From DAOPKN01 sp035391225 (GTDB taxonomy: Bacteria; Thermotogota; Thermotogae; MWEM01): DNA of 47,652 nucleotides. Shown here piece by piece: positions 1-8,860 of the stretch; within the stretch, counting starts at the first letter, position 1, and each line of letters begins with the position of its first letter. Location: positions 1 to 47,652 of the forward strand of contig DAOPKN010000013.1 in NCBI GenBank assembly GCA_035391225.1, read 5' to 3'. Made by a program: the position numbers and the translations under genes. The notes under the pieces are model-generated. The model was not told the origin of the DNA. It saw only the letters and a program-made list of their open reading frames with translations, and made no database searches.

Positions 1-41
1 CCCCAATTCCCCTGACACGAAACCAAGCGAGGTGTTTTGCT

Positions 42-1088
42 TTGATCATCGCCATCGGAGATATACACGGTTGCCTGGACCCGTTGAAAGCACTGGTGGA
101 CAACGTTCTTGCCGTTTGGAAGGGACGTGTTTCCCGCATGGAATTCCTTTTCATCGGGGACTACATCGACCGGGGCCCTTCGGTGAAGGAAGTGCTGGAT
201 TTCCTGATGCAGCTGGACGCGGAAAAGACTTTCCTCATGGGCAACCACGAGGACATGCTGCTACACTACCACCTGGGCTCGGACGTGTTCGAGCAGTACG
301 GGAATGCATGGTTCGCCTCCAACAACGGTGGTTTGCAAACCGTGGCGCAACTTGACCCGGAAAGCCCCCTTCCCCGTCTTGTCCGGGAGGAAACCCGTTT
401 CAGCTCCAATTCCTCGTACAAGTTCCTCAAGAACAACGGGGAGTTCAACCTCTCCCCGGAATACGAGAAGTTCTTTCGTTCGCTGCAATTCGCGGTACAG
501 CGTACGTTGCACCTGGAAGGTGGTCCCAGGAACGTGTTGTTTTCGCATTCGGTACCAAGCCCCTTCCTCCCTATCGATAAGGTGCTGGAATGCTCCTCGT
601 TCGAGGATTTCCACGCGCTTCGAAAAGAGTGGGGCGTCTCTGCGGACGGCACCAACCTCTGGAACCGGGATTTTTTACCCGAACCGTTTCTGGGCGAATA
701 CACCCTGGTGCACGGGCACACCCCCACCTTTGTCATCCCCGAGTACATCGAAAGGCCGCGCTTCTTCTTTTCCCCCAGCGATCGCCAATCTTTCCGCGAA
801 CCACCCGCCTCCGAATTCGTGGACTACGACGAGCAGCAGTGCCTTGCGGGGAGCATATTCTTTTCCACCCACAAGCAAACCCACAAGATCGTGCAAGTGG
901 ACATCGACACCGGGGCGGTTTACGGCAAGCGCCTCTCCGCGATCCTTTTCCCGGAAAACGCCCAAGAGAGTGAAGAGCTTTCCCAGGGAGAAATCGTATC
1001 CTTCCACCTGGAACTTTCCTCTGGATATTCCCAACACGGGGTGAAACAGAACCAGGAAAAACCCTACTACGTGCAACTGGCTCCGTGA
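42..1088 (+). CDS. Calcineurin-like metallophosphoesterase, Ser/Thr protein phosphatase type
   Basis: This 348-residue protein carries the bimetal signature of PPP-type phosphoesterases near its N-terminus: GDIHG at residues 6-10, GDYIDRG at 39-45 and GNHED at 67-71. Further metal-ligand histidines follow in FSHSVPS (about 168-174) and LVHGHTP (about 226-232). The family hydrolyses phosphoserine/threonine or small phosphoesters such as dinucleoside polyphosphates; the substrate cannot be read from the sequence. There is no signal peptide, so it should be cytosolic. The chosen start is TTG at 42, which puts the conserved GDIHG at the expected distance and has GAGGTG about seven bases upstream. 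The last ~100 residues lie beyond the catalytic core and are not recognised. Its stop codon forms part of the promoter of the next gene. Confidence 0.85.
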   Translation: MIIAIGDIHGCLDPLKALVDNVLAVWKGRVSRMEFLFIGDYIDRGPSVKEVLDFLMQLDAEKTFLMGNHEDMLLHYHLGSDVFEQYGNAWFASNNGGLQTVAQLDPESPLPRLVREETRFSSNSSYKFLKNNGEFNLSPEYEKFFRSLQFAVQRTLHLEGGPRNVLFSHSVPSPFLPIDKVLECSSFEDFHALRKEWGVSADGTNLWNRDFLPEPFLGEYTLVHGHTPTFVIPEYIERPRFFFSPSDRQSFREPPASEFVDYDEQQCLAGSIFFSTHKQTHKIVQVDIDTGAVYGKRLSAILFPENAQESEELSQGEIVSFHLELSSGYSQHGVKQNQEKPYYVQLAP

Positions 1089-1094
1089 TATAAT
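1086..1094 (+). promoter_or_regulatory. Extended -10 promoter for the lipoprotein/protease pair
   Basis: TGATATAAT (TG, one base, then a perfect TATAAT) overlaps the stop codon of the phosphoesterase gene. No TTGACA-like -35 box lies 16-18 bases upstream. The TTG start of the next gene is 34 bases downstream. Confidence 0.65.
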
Positions 1095-1127
1095 AGCGGT
1101 GGAATAGCGAGGAAAGAAGGTGTTACC

Positions 1128-1700
1128 TTGAAAAAAATAACCAGACGGGTGTTTCACCCCGGTGTTTTCCTGGCAATTGCCCTGTTCATCGCGCTGTTGG
1201 GGAGTTGCTACTACGTGAATTTCGACGCCATCCTGCACGAGGTGCGTTCCGATCTGGAGAGCGGTGATTACGACGGCGCCATCGAAAAGGCGCAAGAAGC
1301 TTTCCAAAAAGCCTTCTCTAACTGGAACAAGGCATCGTTGCATGCGCTGGTGGGTTGGGCGCAATGGATGAAAAACGACCCGGGGCAAGCATCCGCGTCA
1401 TTCGACCGGGCACTGGGATACTCGATGGTTTCCGATGCGGTGGCCGGCCGTATTGCACTGGATTTTGATAATCGGGACTACCAGGAGATTTTTTCCTTCC
1501 GAAGCCATCTCTCCGTGCTTCCCGACAACTGGTCCATCCAGGCAGGGCCCAAAACCTTGGACCATGAACAGGTTTCCGAGATCGTTTTGCTCTGCTGTGG
1601 CATCCAGGGAGACGGTCAGGCTTTCCTGGAAATCAAGGCCAGCGAGCAGGACGTCGTGGATCCCCAATTCCTTGCGGAAATGGAGGCGTTTTTCTTTTGA
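1128..1700 (+). CDS. Probable lipoprotein with TPR-like helical region, function unknown
   Basis: 190 residues. The N-terminus has a basic start, a hydrophobic stretch (about residues 13-25) and Cys27 in a lipobox-like LGSC, so it is probably a lipid-anchored envelope protein. Residues about 35-105 look like two or three tetratricopeptide-like helical hairpins (LESGDYDGAIEKAQEAF, then HALVGWAQWMKNDPGQASASF with the typical small/large residue alternation). I do not recognise the C-terminal half. The start is TTG at 1128 with GAAAGAAGG upstream. Its stop overlaps the TTG start of the M6 protease in TTGA, so the two are co-translated; a scaffold or partner role for the protease is an inference only. 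Confidence 0.7.
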   Translation: MKKITRRVFHPGVFLAIALFIALLGSCYYVNFDAILHEVRSDLESGDYDGAIEKAQEAFQKAFSNWNKASLHALVGWAQWMKNDPGQASASFDRALGYSMVSDAVAGRIALDFDNRDYQEIFSFRSHLSVLPDNWSIQAGPKTLDHEQVSEIVLLCCGIQGDGQAFLEIKASEQDVVDPQFLAEMEAFFF

Positions 1701-3301
1701 AAAGTCGAATCGTTTTGCTCCTCGCGGGCTTGTTTGTCTTTTGCATTTCGTTTTCCATGCCTCCCCGGAGTGACGTGGCCGAAAAAATCCGAAGTGGGGA
1801 AATCGCCGCTCCAAGGTTCCGGGAAGGTATGAACGGCAATTTCACCGCGGAAACAGCCCCACGGGGTTCTTTCCGTGCGGTCGTGCTCTTGATGGACTTC
1901 AACGACCAACCCGCACAAGTAAACACCTCGTTTTTCGAGGACCTGCTCAACGGCCAGGGAATTGACTTCCAGCAAAAGTACCCCGTTTCCACGAACCATC
2001 TCAGCGTGAAGGAATACTACGCCCTGTCCTCCGACGGGGGGTACGAGATCACCTTCGACGTGTACGGCTGGTACCGCGCACAAGAGGATTACAGCTACTA
2101 CGTGGGGGGCACCACCGACTACGGGTTGGGCATGTACCCAAACAACGCCCAGCGGCTTACCGAGGAAGCAGTGGAAGCCGCAGACGCGGACGTGGACTTT
2201 TCGCTGTACGATAACGACGGCAACGGCAGCGTGGACTTCCTACTGGTGGTGCACACCGGTTCGGGGCCGGAATTCACCGGAACTGGCTACGGCATCTGGA
2301 GCCACCAGTGGAGCATTTCGGCCAAGCAAAAGGACGGCAAGAGCATTTCGCGCTACAGCATGCAGCCCGAGTACTGGCTGCAACCCTACGATATGACCGT
2401 GGGTGTGTACGCCCACGAACTTGGGCACTTGCTGTTTGGGCTGCCAGACCTGTACGATACCAGCTACAACTCCCGCGGGATCGGCTACTGGGGACTGATG
2501 GGTTCCGGTAGTTGGAACGACGAGATGTCGGTGTACGGCCCGTCGGAAATCAGTGGATACGGCGGAGCCCCCGCTGATTTCACTGCCTGGTCCAAGCAAC
2601 GTATCGGTTGGATCGAACCCTTGAACGTGGCCAGCTGGGATGGCACGTTCGGGTTGCCAGCGGGAACGGTTTGGAAATACGCGAACCCCGAGAAAGCCGC
2701 GGAATATTTCCTGGTGGAGTTCCTCGCCCCCGACGTGCAAAACGAGTACCTGCCCTCCGACAACGGGTTGATGATCTTGCACGTAGACGACGACAAGTAC
2801 TCCAACAACCAGCCGTGGACACCGGGGACCAATCCCGATTACCACTACCGCGTTGCGGTGATGCAAAAGGATGGGCTGTGGGAGTTGGAGCAATACATCA
2901 ACCGTGGAACGGTGGAAGACCTCTTCTTCGCCGGAGATTTCTTCACACCCCTTGGCGGGCAAGTGAACCGGACCCTGTACAACGTTCCGCAAAGTCGTTT
3001 CTACGACGGAACCGCTGCCATTTCCATCGCCCAGATCCAGGTCAACGGAACCACCGCTTCCATCACGCTGGAAAAAAGCGTATTCGACGTGTATTTCCAC
3101 GTGGCACCCATCAACGGCAAGGTGCACGTTTTCGTGCGAAACGCGGACGACTCGCTTCCCGTGCTTTCGGGGAGCGTCACCCCGATTCCCAGCGTAACCC
3201 GTTTCCGGGAGGGGTTGTACGGTTTCGTGGTGGAACCAAACCAGGTGGATTTGCTCAGCATCAACGGAACACCCTTGCGAAACTGGATCCCTGCTTCGTA
3301 A
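1697..3301 (+). CDS. Secreted M6 (immune inhibitor A-like) metalloprotease
   Basis: 534 residues, starting with a TTG codon whose last bases are the stop of the upstream gene. Residues 1-20 are a Sec signal peptide. The zinc site is HELGHLLFGLPDLYD at 240-254, the HExxHxxGxxD form typical of M6 proteases, in which the third ligand is the Asp (251). Upstream, LMDFNDQP and DNDGNGSVDFLLVVH are also family hallmarks; the latter looks like a calcium-binding loop. GYWGLMGSGSWN just after the zinc site is the expected M6 continuation. The last ~100 residues look like beta-rich accessory sequence. It probably degrades extracellular protein for a peptide-fermenting host. The 27-base hairpin element and a strong terminator follow at once. 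Confidence 0.88.
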   Translation: MKSRIVLLLAGLFVFCISFSMPPRSDVAEKIRSGEIAAPRFREGMNGNFTAETAPRGSFRAVVLLMDFNDQPAQVNTSFFEDLLNGQGIDFQQKYPVSTNHLSVKEYYALSSDGGYEITFDVYGWYRAQEDYSYYVGGTTDYGLGMYPNNAQRLTEEAVEAADADVDFSLYDNDGNGSVDFLLVVHTGSGPEFTGTGYGIWSHQWSISAKQKDGKSISRYSMQPEYWLQPYDMTVGVYAHELGHLLFGLPDLYDTSYNSRGIGYWGLMGSGSWNDEMSVYGPSEISGYGGAPADFTAWSKQRIGWIEPLNVASWDGTFGLPAGTVWKYANPEKAAEYFLVEFLAPDVQNEYLPSDNGLMILHVDDDKYSNNQPWTPGTNPDYHYRVAVMQKDGLWELEQYINRGTVEDLFFAGDFFTPLGGQVNRTLYNVPQSRFYDGTAAISIAQIQVNGTTASITLEKSVFDVYFHVAPINGKVHVFVRNADDSLPVLSGSVTPIPSVTRFREGLYGFVVEPNQVDLLSINGTPLRNWIPAS

Positions 3302-3305
3302 TAGT

Positions 3306-3332
3306 AAGCCGCACTGGGGTGCGGCGTTCCCA
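3306..3332 (+). repeat. 27-base hairpin/pseudoknot element, copy 1
   Basis: It begins five bases after the M6 protease stop. A six-base stem (GCCGCA 3308-3313 with TGCGGC 3320-3325) closes the loop CTGGGG. The loop bases TGGG (3315-3318) can pair with CCCA (3329-3332), giving a compact H-type pseudoknot. A second copy at 21957-21983 differs at only one position. It is not itself a terminator, because no U run follows. Confidence 0.7.
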
Positions 3333-3340
3333 GAAAAAGA

Positions 3341-3362
3341 AAGCCGGCCAAAAGGCCGGCTT
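3341..3362. terminator. Bidirectional Rho-independent terminator between M6 protease and flgE
   Basis: A nine-base perfect stem, AAGCCGGCC (3341-3349) and GGCCGGCTT (3354-3362), with an AAAA loop. The A-rich left flank and T-rich right flank let it work for the convergent protease (+) and flgE (-) transcripts. Confidence 0.85.
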
Positions 3363-3381
3363 TCTTCTTTGATGGAGCAGA

Positions 3382-5188
3382 TTACCGCTTGAGGGTAACA
3401 AGCTCTTGCAAGATCTGGTCCACGGTGGTCACGGTACGCGCGTTGGCTTGGAACGCCCGCTGCACAATCACCATGCCTGTAAACTCTTCCGCAAGGTCCA
3501 CGTTGGACATTTCCAGCACACCGGGGCTCACGGTTCCGCGCCCGCCGACACCCGCCTGCCCGATCATGGGAAGCCCGCTGTTGGCACTGTTCATGAAAAG
3601 GGTGTTGCCAATTTCCACCAACCCCGCGGGGTTGTTGAAAATGGCAAGTGCCAGTTGGCCCAGGACATCGCTCATGCCATTTGAAAACGTTCCTACCACT
3701 TCTCCCATGGTGTTGATGGCAAAGTTTTGCAAAACACCCATGGCATTCCCATCCTGCTCGGTAACCGCCGCGGAAAATTCGCTGGCGAACTGCACGAGGT
3801 CAGAAAAATCCAATCCTGCGCTGACCGCCGTTGCACCTTCCTCGGGAGGAGGAGCAGCCCCGTCGTCCACGAATTCACCCGGGTCAAACCGGATTCGGGT
3901 TATGCTGGTTTCGTGGTCGATTTGGCCATTCTGAAGAAGTGCCTTGAAGGCAGAAATTCGTCCTCCAGAATCGAATTCCACGACCCCACCCGCGATGGTG
4001 TTGTTATCCGAAGGACTTGGGGTGTACACCTTTTCCTGATCGTCCACGTAGGAAATCACGATCCCTGACTCTTCGATCGCGCGCCACGCCCATTGGTTTT
4101 CCTTGATCTTCTGGAACTCCAGGAAGACGGTGTAGGCGTTTCCAAGGGAATCGTATACGCGCGTGGAGGTGGTGTACTTCGGGGAGTCGTAATCCCCCAC
4201 CACGTAGTTCTGCGTATCGTTCTTGTCGAAGAACTTGATATCCCCCGTCTTGGGTATGGAAACCGCTGCCTTGACTTCACTGGCAACTTCCACGTTGATC
4301 ACGTCGAAGCTCGTGGTGTTGGAAGGGTTAGCGTAGCTGATCGTGTANNNNNNNNNNNNNNNNNNNNNNNNNNNNNNNNNNNNNNNNNNNNNNNNNNNNN
4401 NNNNNNNNNNNNNNNNNNNNNNNNNNNNNNNNNNNNNNNNNNNNNNNCTCACTGGGACTCTCCGCGTTCCAGTCCACGATCTCGGCTTTCCAGGTGTACT
4501 TGACCGTGCTCCCGGAAAACAGCCTTTTCGTGTCAAAGGGTGGGAGCTTCTCGAAGGTAAAACGAACCTTGTACGTTTTGGTGGGATCGTTTGGATTCTT
4601 CACCGTGATGGTCACGGGTTCGATCCCGACCTGCGAGTTCAAGTTCCCCCCCACGCTCATGTTTGCAGTTGCCTTCGCCGGCATCGTCATTCCCGCCTGG
4701 ATGAACAGGTCGGAAGGCGGGCGGTCAATGTCCAGGTAGCGTTTGCCAGACTTGGGGTCTACCTTGGCAAGCCAGCCCTGGAGTTTCATCCCGGTTGAAG
4801 GTTGCACGAAGTTGCCCGTTTCATCCAGCACGAAGTTGCCCGCGCGGGAGTAGTATTCTTGGATGCCATCGGACAGCACGAAGAAACCGTCCCCCTGCAG
4901 TGCAAGGTCGGTTTTCTTCCCGGTGTTTTGGAAACTTCCTTGGTTCATGATCTTGTCGACACTGGCAAGCTGGGCACCCAGCCCGATTTGCAGGGCATTG
5001 GCTCCACCCCGTCCTCCTACTTGGGGAGACTTTGCGCCCACAACGGTTTGCAGAAGCATGGATTGAAAGGTAGTGCGCGATGCTTTATATCCAACGGTGT
5101 TCACGTTGGAGATGTTGTTTCCGATGACGTCCATGGAATTTTGGAATCCCTTGAGTCCAGAAATTCCACTGAACATGGATCGCATCAT
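3382..5188 (-). CDS. flgE: Flagellar hook protein FlgE (interrupted by an assembly gap)
   Basis: The N-terminal part (5188 down to 4448, about 247 codons) begins MMRSMFSGISGL and contains MDVIGNNISNVNTVGYK, the rod/hook-family N-terminal signature. The C-terminal part (4347 down to 3382, 321 codons) ends VQRAFQANARTVTTVDQILQ with a short tail, the axial C-terminal helix that packs against the N-terminus. Between them is a 100-N gap. The two parts are in different frames across it, which is expected if the true gap length is not 100, so this is not evidence of a frameshift. FlgE polymerises into the hook joining rod and filament. Start: ATG at 5188 with AGGAGGT eight bases upstream. With about 568 visible residues it is longer than the 400-residue enteric hook protein. 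It is the last gene of the flagellar block and ends at the bidirectional terminator. Confidence 0.92.
4348..4447. other. Assembly gap of 100 N inside flgE
   Basis: Exactly 100 N, the usual placeholder for a scaffold gap of unknown length. It removes part of the middle domain of the hook protein. Confidence 0.97.
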
Positions 5189-5294
5189 AACGATCGACCT
5201 CCTTGTTTCCCCGCCTGTCCCTTGGGACGGATCGAACGGTCACCGTCTCGGAGCTTCCTCAAGGAGGACCGGCTCTTGGCGGCGGGATGATGTT

Positions 5295-5702
5295 TTACAC
5301 GTTGTCTTGTACGAATACGCTGTCAATGTTGGTGATAAAATGGCTGTTCATCTCGTCCTGGTTGAGCACCGTCACCACCGTGCGGTCTTTCACGCTCAGG
5401 ATGAAAGCACTGTTCCCCAGCATGGCCAGCGTGCTACGGGAGCCCTTTTGCTTGGCCATCTGCATCACCTGGTCCAGGGTTTTCATGGTGGACGAATCCA
5501 CCGGGATGTTTCGCTTTTCCATGCGTTGCCGGGCGTGTGCAGAAATCTTGACCTTCTCCTCCTGGCGTTCCAGTTGCTGTTGTACCAGGCTGGAAAAGTC
5601 CCCCGAACTGGAAACCGCATCTGGGGTAACGGGGCGGTTCCGCACCATGTTTTGCCCGTAGAGCGGGGTAGAGCGTTGGTTAATGTTCAAGCCATCTGCC
5701 AT
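5295..5702 (-). CDS. TIGR02530-family flagellar operon protein
   Basis: 135 residues. The C-terminal two thirds match the small conserved protein found between flgD and flgE in many flagellar operons: ISAHARQRMEKRNI (about 53-66), then GSRSTLAMLGNSAFILSV, DRTVVTVL and a final FITNIDSVFV. I recognise the family from these motifs and from the position. Its molecular role is not established; a cytosolic regulator or chaperone of hook assembly is a guess. Start ATG at 5702 with GGGGGAG just upstream; 13 bases separate it from flgD. The 106 bases before flgE hold no gene. Confidence 0.85.
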   Translation of the reverse strand: MADGLNINQRSTPLYGQNMVRNRPVTPDAVSSSGDFSSLVQQQLERQEEKVKISAHARQRMEKRNIPVDSSTMKTLDQVMQMAKQKGSRSTLAMLGNSAFILSVKDRTVVTVLNQDEMNSHFITNIDSVFVQDNV

Positions 5703-5715
5703 GGTTCTCCCCCCT

Positions 5716-6420
5716 TTACGCTTCCTCGGTGGTTTCTTCGGATGGGTTGGAGATCTCGATGATATCCGAGAAGTTGTACTTCTGGTTGTCGATCAGAACG
5801 TAGATCTCCCCGCCCACGAACTGCACGGCTTGCACGATGCCTCCGGTGACACCCCCAAATTCCACTTCTTCGCCGCCTTCACCAATGGAAGAAAGGTGGT
5901 AGGTGTAGTTCCCATCGGATTGTGCTACTCCGGAAGAATCACGTCCATCCCAGGTGTAGGAATGGATGCCCCCTTCCAGCATACCCAGGTTTTCCTCGAA
6001 CACCACGTTGCCTTGCTCGTTGCGGATTTCGATGGTGACTTCGCCGGGGTTTTCCACGCTGAACACGATAGGATCGGCGTAGCCATCTTCCAGGGACAGG
6101 TCACGTCCTTCGATCACGGCGTACTTCCCCACAACCGAGGATGCCTGAAGGCGAAGCGTGGCGTTCATGTTGCCCAGGAAATCTTCGAGCGAGGTGGTCA
6201 TGTTGGTCATCTGCTCCATGGTGGTGAACTGCGCCATCTGTGCGACGAAATCCTGGTTGTTCATGGGTTCCAGCGGGTTCTGGTTCTGCAGCTCGGCGAT
6301 GAGCAGCTTCAAAAAGGCGTCTTTGTCCAAGGTTTTGTTCAAACCTGTTTCTCCGGATGAAGAAGTATTGGACGAACTGAAATTGTTGATTGATTGGATG
6401 GAGTTTGGATCAAACCACAT
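5716..6420 (-). CDS. flgD: Flagellar hook capping (scaffolding) protein FlgD
   Basis: The N-terminal conserved region includes LDKDAFLKLLIAELQNQNP and DFVAQMAQFTTMEQ, the FlgD signature (about residues 30-70). It is followed by a beta-rich FlgD Ig-like region with FSVENPGEVTIEI and YTWDGRDSSG. FlgD caps the growing hook so that FlgE can polymerise. I chose ATG at 6420 (MWFDPNSIQ, 234 residues) because AGGAGG at 6430-6435 is then nine bases away; GTG 6429 and ATG 6426 are in frame but almost touch the Shine-Dalgarno. The gene overlaps the end of fliK by 11 bases, so the two are translationally coupled. Confidence 0.92.
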   Translation of the reverse strand: MWFDPNSIQSINNFSSSNTSSSGETGLNKTLDKDAFLKLLIAELQNQNPLEPMNNQDFVAQMAQFTTMEQMTNMTTSLEDFLGNMNATLRLQASSVVGKYAVIEGRDLSLEDGYADPIVFSVENPGEVTIEIRNEQGNVVFEENLGMLEGGIHSYTWDGRDSSGVAQSDGNYTYHLSSIGEGGEEVEFGGVTGGIVQAVQFVGGEIYVLIDNQKYNFSDIIEISNPSEETTEEA

Positions 6421-8860
6421 CTCCATCACCTCCTGTTAGTAGCTCTGCAAACGTCCGGTCGAACGTTTGGTCTTGCGGGTTGTCGTCGTTCTGGTTCTGC
6501 CCACCGTCCTGGCCCGAACCGTCTTGTTGCGGGTTGTCTTGCTGGTTTCCTCCCTGCTCCTCGTAGCGCTCCATGTGCACCTGCACTTTCTGGATTTCAA
6601 AACCGTTCTGTGCCAGCCGGTTCACAAGCAGGTGGCTGTTCCGTTCCAGCATCTCTTTCGCTTCCAACGTTTCCACGCGCATCACCACGGAAAGATGTGC
6701 ACCCTCTTTCACGATTTCCAACTGCACGGTCCCCAGTCGGGCGGGAGAAAGGGAGAGCGTTGCGGTTTCCACGGGACGTGACATGCTGGCAGATAGTTGC
6801 ATCAGCTGTTGGATCTTCGCCACGACTTGCTCCAGGTTGCGCACGGTTCCCGCTTCCACTCCCCGAAAAACCATGGGGTTGGTCACGGTGCTGGTGGGTT
6901 TTGCAGCGGGTGCTTCCTGGCTATCCCGTTGCTCGGATGATTCTCCACCGGAATTTGACGGTTTCTGGTCGCTACGTGAAGATGCAGCCACGATGTCCGG
7001 TTTTTGCGTTTCCTTGGGAGCTTCCACCGTTCTTTGAGAAACGTTCTCGCTACCGCTTTCCTTGGAAGAAGAGGCTTCCAAGCCGTTGAAAGCTACGCTT
7101 CGGCTCACGGCCATGAGGCTTTTCTGGAAAACTGTGGCGCTGATGGCACGCTTCGGTTGCATCGTGCGCGTTTGCGCCTCTTCGGAGTTTTCTGGCAAAC
7201 CAACTCTTTGGGAAAGCGATTGTAAGGAAGGTTTGCTTTGCTCCTCGGAAGGCTTGCGCTGCACGGTGTAGCGCACGGTGAAGGTTTCCAGCAACACCTT
7301 TTTCTCGTCTTTCTGCAGCCAAAGGGATTGCTCGTCTTTCAAAACCTTGCTTCCGTCGCCTTGTTGCAGCAGTTCCATCCAGTTTGTTTGCAAAACGCTC
7401 TGGTTCACGGTTGTGGAGGACTTGGCAAGAAGGGAGAGCAGATCCTTGGAAGGAAGATGCGCACTTGCTTGCAGCGTAGCTGTATCTCCGGTTTCACCGG
7501 AACCTTCGTCGGTTCCCACCAGTTCCATCCATTTTTGTAACAGTCGTTCCAAGAGGAACAACGAGAGTTCCAGGCTCGGATTCACCGAACCCATCCACCC
7601 GTCGTCTCTTCCCGCCAATAGGTCGATCGTGCGGTACACCACCACGATCATCACTTCAAAGGCGACCAGCTTCTTGGGATCCACTTCTTCCCCGGTTTCC
7701 AACTGGGAGAGGAGTTCTTCCAAGGTTTTCTCCAGGTCTGCGAGCAAACTGGGTAATCCCTGGGTTTCAAAGGCACCAGGCGTAGGGCTTTCCCCGGTTT
7801 CCTCCAACCCGGAAACCAACACGGTGAGAGCTTCCTTCAGCGCGTCCACCCAACCAGAGGGGAGCATGGATTCTGCTTGCTTCCCTGCGTTGCGGATCTT
7901 GGAGACAACTTCCGAAAGGGCTTCGGGAAGGTTTTCCGTTGCTGGGGTTTCGGTATCTGCCGAAAGGACTTGCTGCAAAAGCTTCGAACCAAGGGCTTTC
8001 AACTCCGGGACTTGTACCTGTTCAGAGCGTACGATGCGGGCTTGCAACACCGTGAGGGTTTGGAAAAAACTGCTCCATTTCTCGCCCGAAGGGCTTTGCA
8101 GAGCAGGTGCTTCACCGCCAAGCATGTCCAGGAAATCTTCCAGCTGGAAAGAAGGCTGTTGCAGATCCGAAAGCGAGAGCAAGGGGGTATCTCCCCTACG
8201 TGTTGCGGCAAAGGGGTTCTTTTCCATCAGTGTCAAAATTTGCTTGAGCTCACGGGAAAGCAACCGCCCGGTGGGCAATGCGAGTTCCATTGTCCCATTC
8301 TCGGAAACCGGGGAGGAACCCAACGGTCGCAGCGAAAAACTCTTCAACAACATCTCGAAGAAAGGAAAGGCGTTAAGCGCACTCACCAAGGATTGCTCCT
8401 CCTTGCCAAGTTCACTTTCTTCCTCGAGCTCTTCGTTTTGTTGTTGCCCCTGCACGGGTACCTGTTCTTCCCTCTCTTCCTTGGAAACGTTGGCGTTCGC
8501 GGGGGTTTCGGAAACATCCGGCCGTTCTTCCCGAACTTCGCTGTTTGCCACGGGCGCTTTGCCAGAGGGCTCTTGCTCAGGCTTGGAGCGGAAATCGGTT
8601 TCCCGGGTTTGCACCCCATTCCCCTGGGGAGATTCCGTGGAAGGAGTTGCACCTTGTTGCTTGGGCTGGCTCTGGTTCACCTCCGTCCTCTCGCGCGTGG
8701 CGAAGGAATCGGGTCGCTGCTGGTCGCGAAGCACGCGGGAAAAGGAAAAATCGTGGAAATCCTCATCGTCGCGTTTCTTCACGGCTGTTGCGGTGGACCC
8801 GGAGGAAGGTTGAAACAACATGTTACCAAGTGTGGTACTTTGATTTTGCACGGCACTCAT
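6410..8860 (-). CDS. fliK: Flagellar hook-length control protein FliK
   Basis: 816 residues, about twice the enteric FliK. The first ~170 residues are a low-complexity Gln/Glu/Ser/Pro-rich segment (typical disordered ruler region), followed by a long helical middle. The C-terminal Flg_hook domain is recognisable at about 675-765: ATLSLSPARLGTVQLEI, a short beta strand LSVVMRVET, then NRLAQNGFEIQKVQVHME. The very C-terminus is again Gln/Asn/Gly/Asp-rich. FliK is exported, measures hook length and switches the export gate to filament substrates. Start ATG at 8860 with a very strong AGGAGGTGAT; the start overlaps the stop of the upstream gene in ATGA. The size suggests a long ruler, but hook length cannot be predicted from this alone. 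Confidence 0.88.
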   Translation of the reverse strand: MSAVQNQSTTLGNMLFQPSSGSTATAVKKRDDEDFHDFSFSRVLRDQQRPDSFATRERTEVNQSQPKQQGATPSTESPQGNGVQTRETDFRSKPEQEPSGKAPVANSEVREERPDVSETPANANVSKEEREEQVPVQGQQQNEELEEESELGKEEQSLVSALNAFPFFEMLLKSFSLRPLGSSPVSENGTMELALPTGRLLSRELKQILTLMEKNPFAATRRGDTPLLSLSDLQQPSFQLEDFLDMLGGEAPALQSPSGEKWSSFFQTLTVLQARIVRSEQVQVPELKALGSKLLQQVLSADTETPATENLPEALSEVVSKIRNAGKQAESMLPSGWVDALKEALTVLVSGLEETGESPTPGAFETQGLPSLLADLEKTLEELLSQLETGEEVDPKKLVAFEVMIVVVYRTIDLLAGRDDGWMGSVNPSLELSLFLLERLLQKWMELVGTDEGSGETGDTATLQASAHLPSKDLLSLLAKSSTTVNQSVLQTNWMELLQQGDGSKVLKDEQSLWLQKDEKKVLLETFTVRYTVQRKPSEEQSKPSLQSLSQRVGLPENSEEAQTRTMQPKRAISATVFQKSLMAVSRSVAFNGLEASSSKESGSENVSQRTVEAPKETQKPDIVAASSRSDQKPSNSGGESSEQRDSQEAPAAKPTSTVTNPMVFRGVEAGTVRNLEQVVAKIQQLMQLSASMSRPVETATLSLSPARLGTVQLEIVKEGAHLSVVMRVETLEAKEMLERNSHLLVNRLAQNGFEIQKVQVHMERYEEQGGNQQDNPQQDGSGQDGGQNQNDDNPQDQTFDRTFAELLTGGDGDVV

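Noticed and set aside
1..41. End of a preceding gene at the left edge
   Set aside because: A TGA at 13-15 could be a stop, but too little sequence is present to support a gene.
3382..5188. Apparent frameshift in flgE
   Set aside because: The frame change coincides with a 100-N scaffold gap of unknown true length.
7278..8813. Ser-rich open frame of 511 codons on the plus strand opposite fliK
   Set aside because: The Ser/Arg bias is the mirror of the Glu/Gln/Leu codons of FliK; no start signal.
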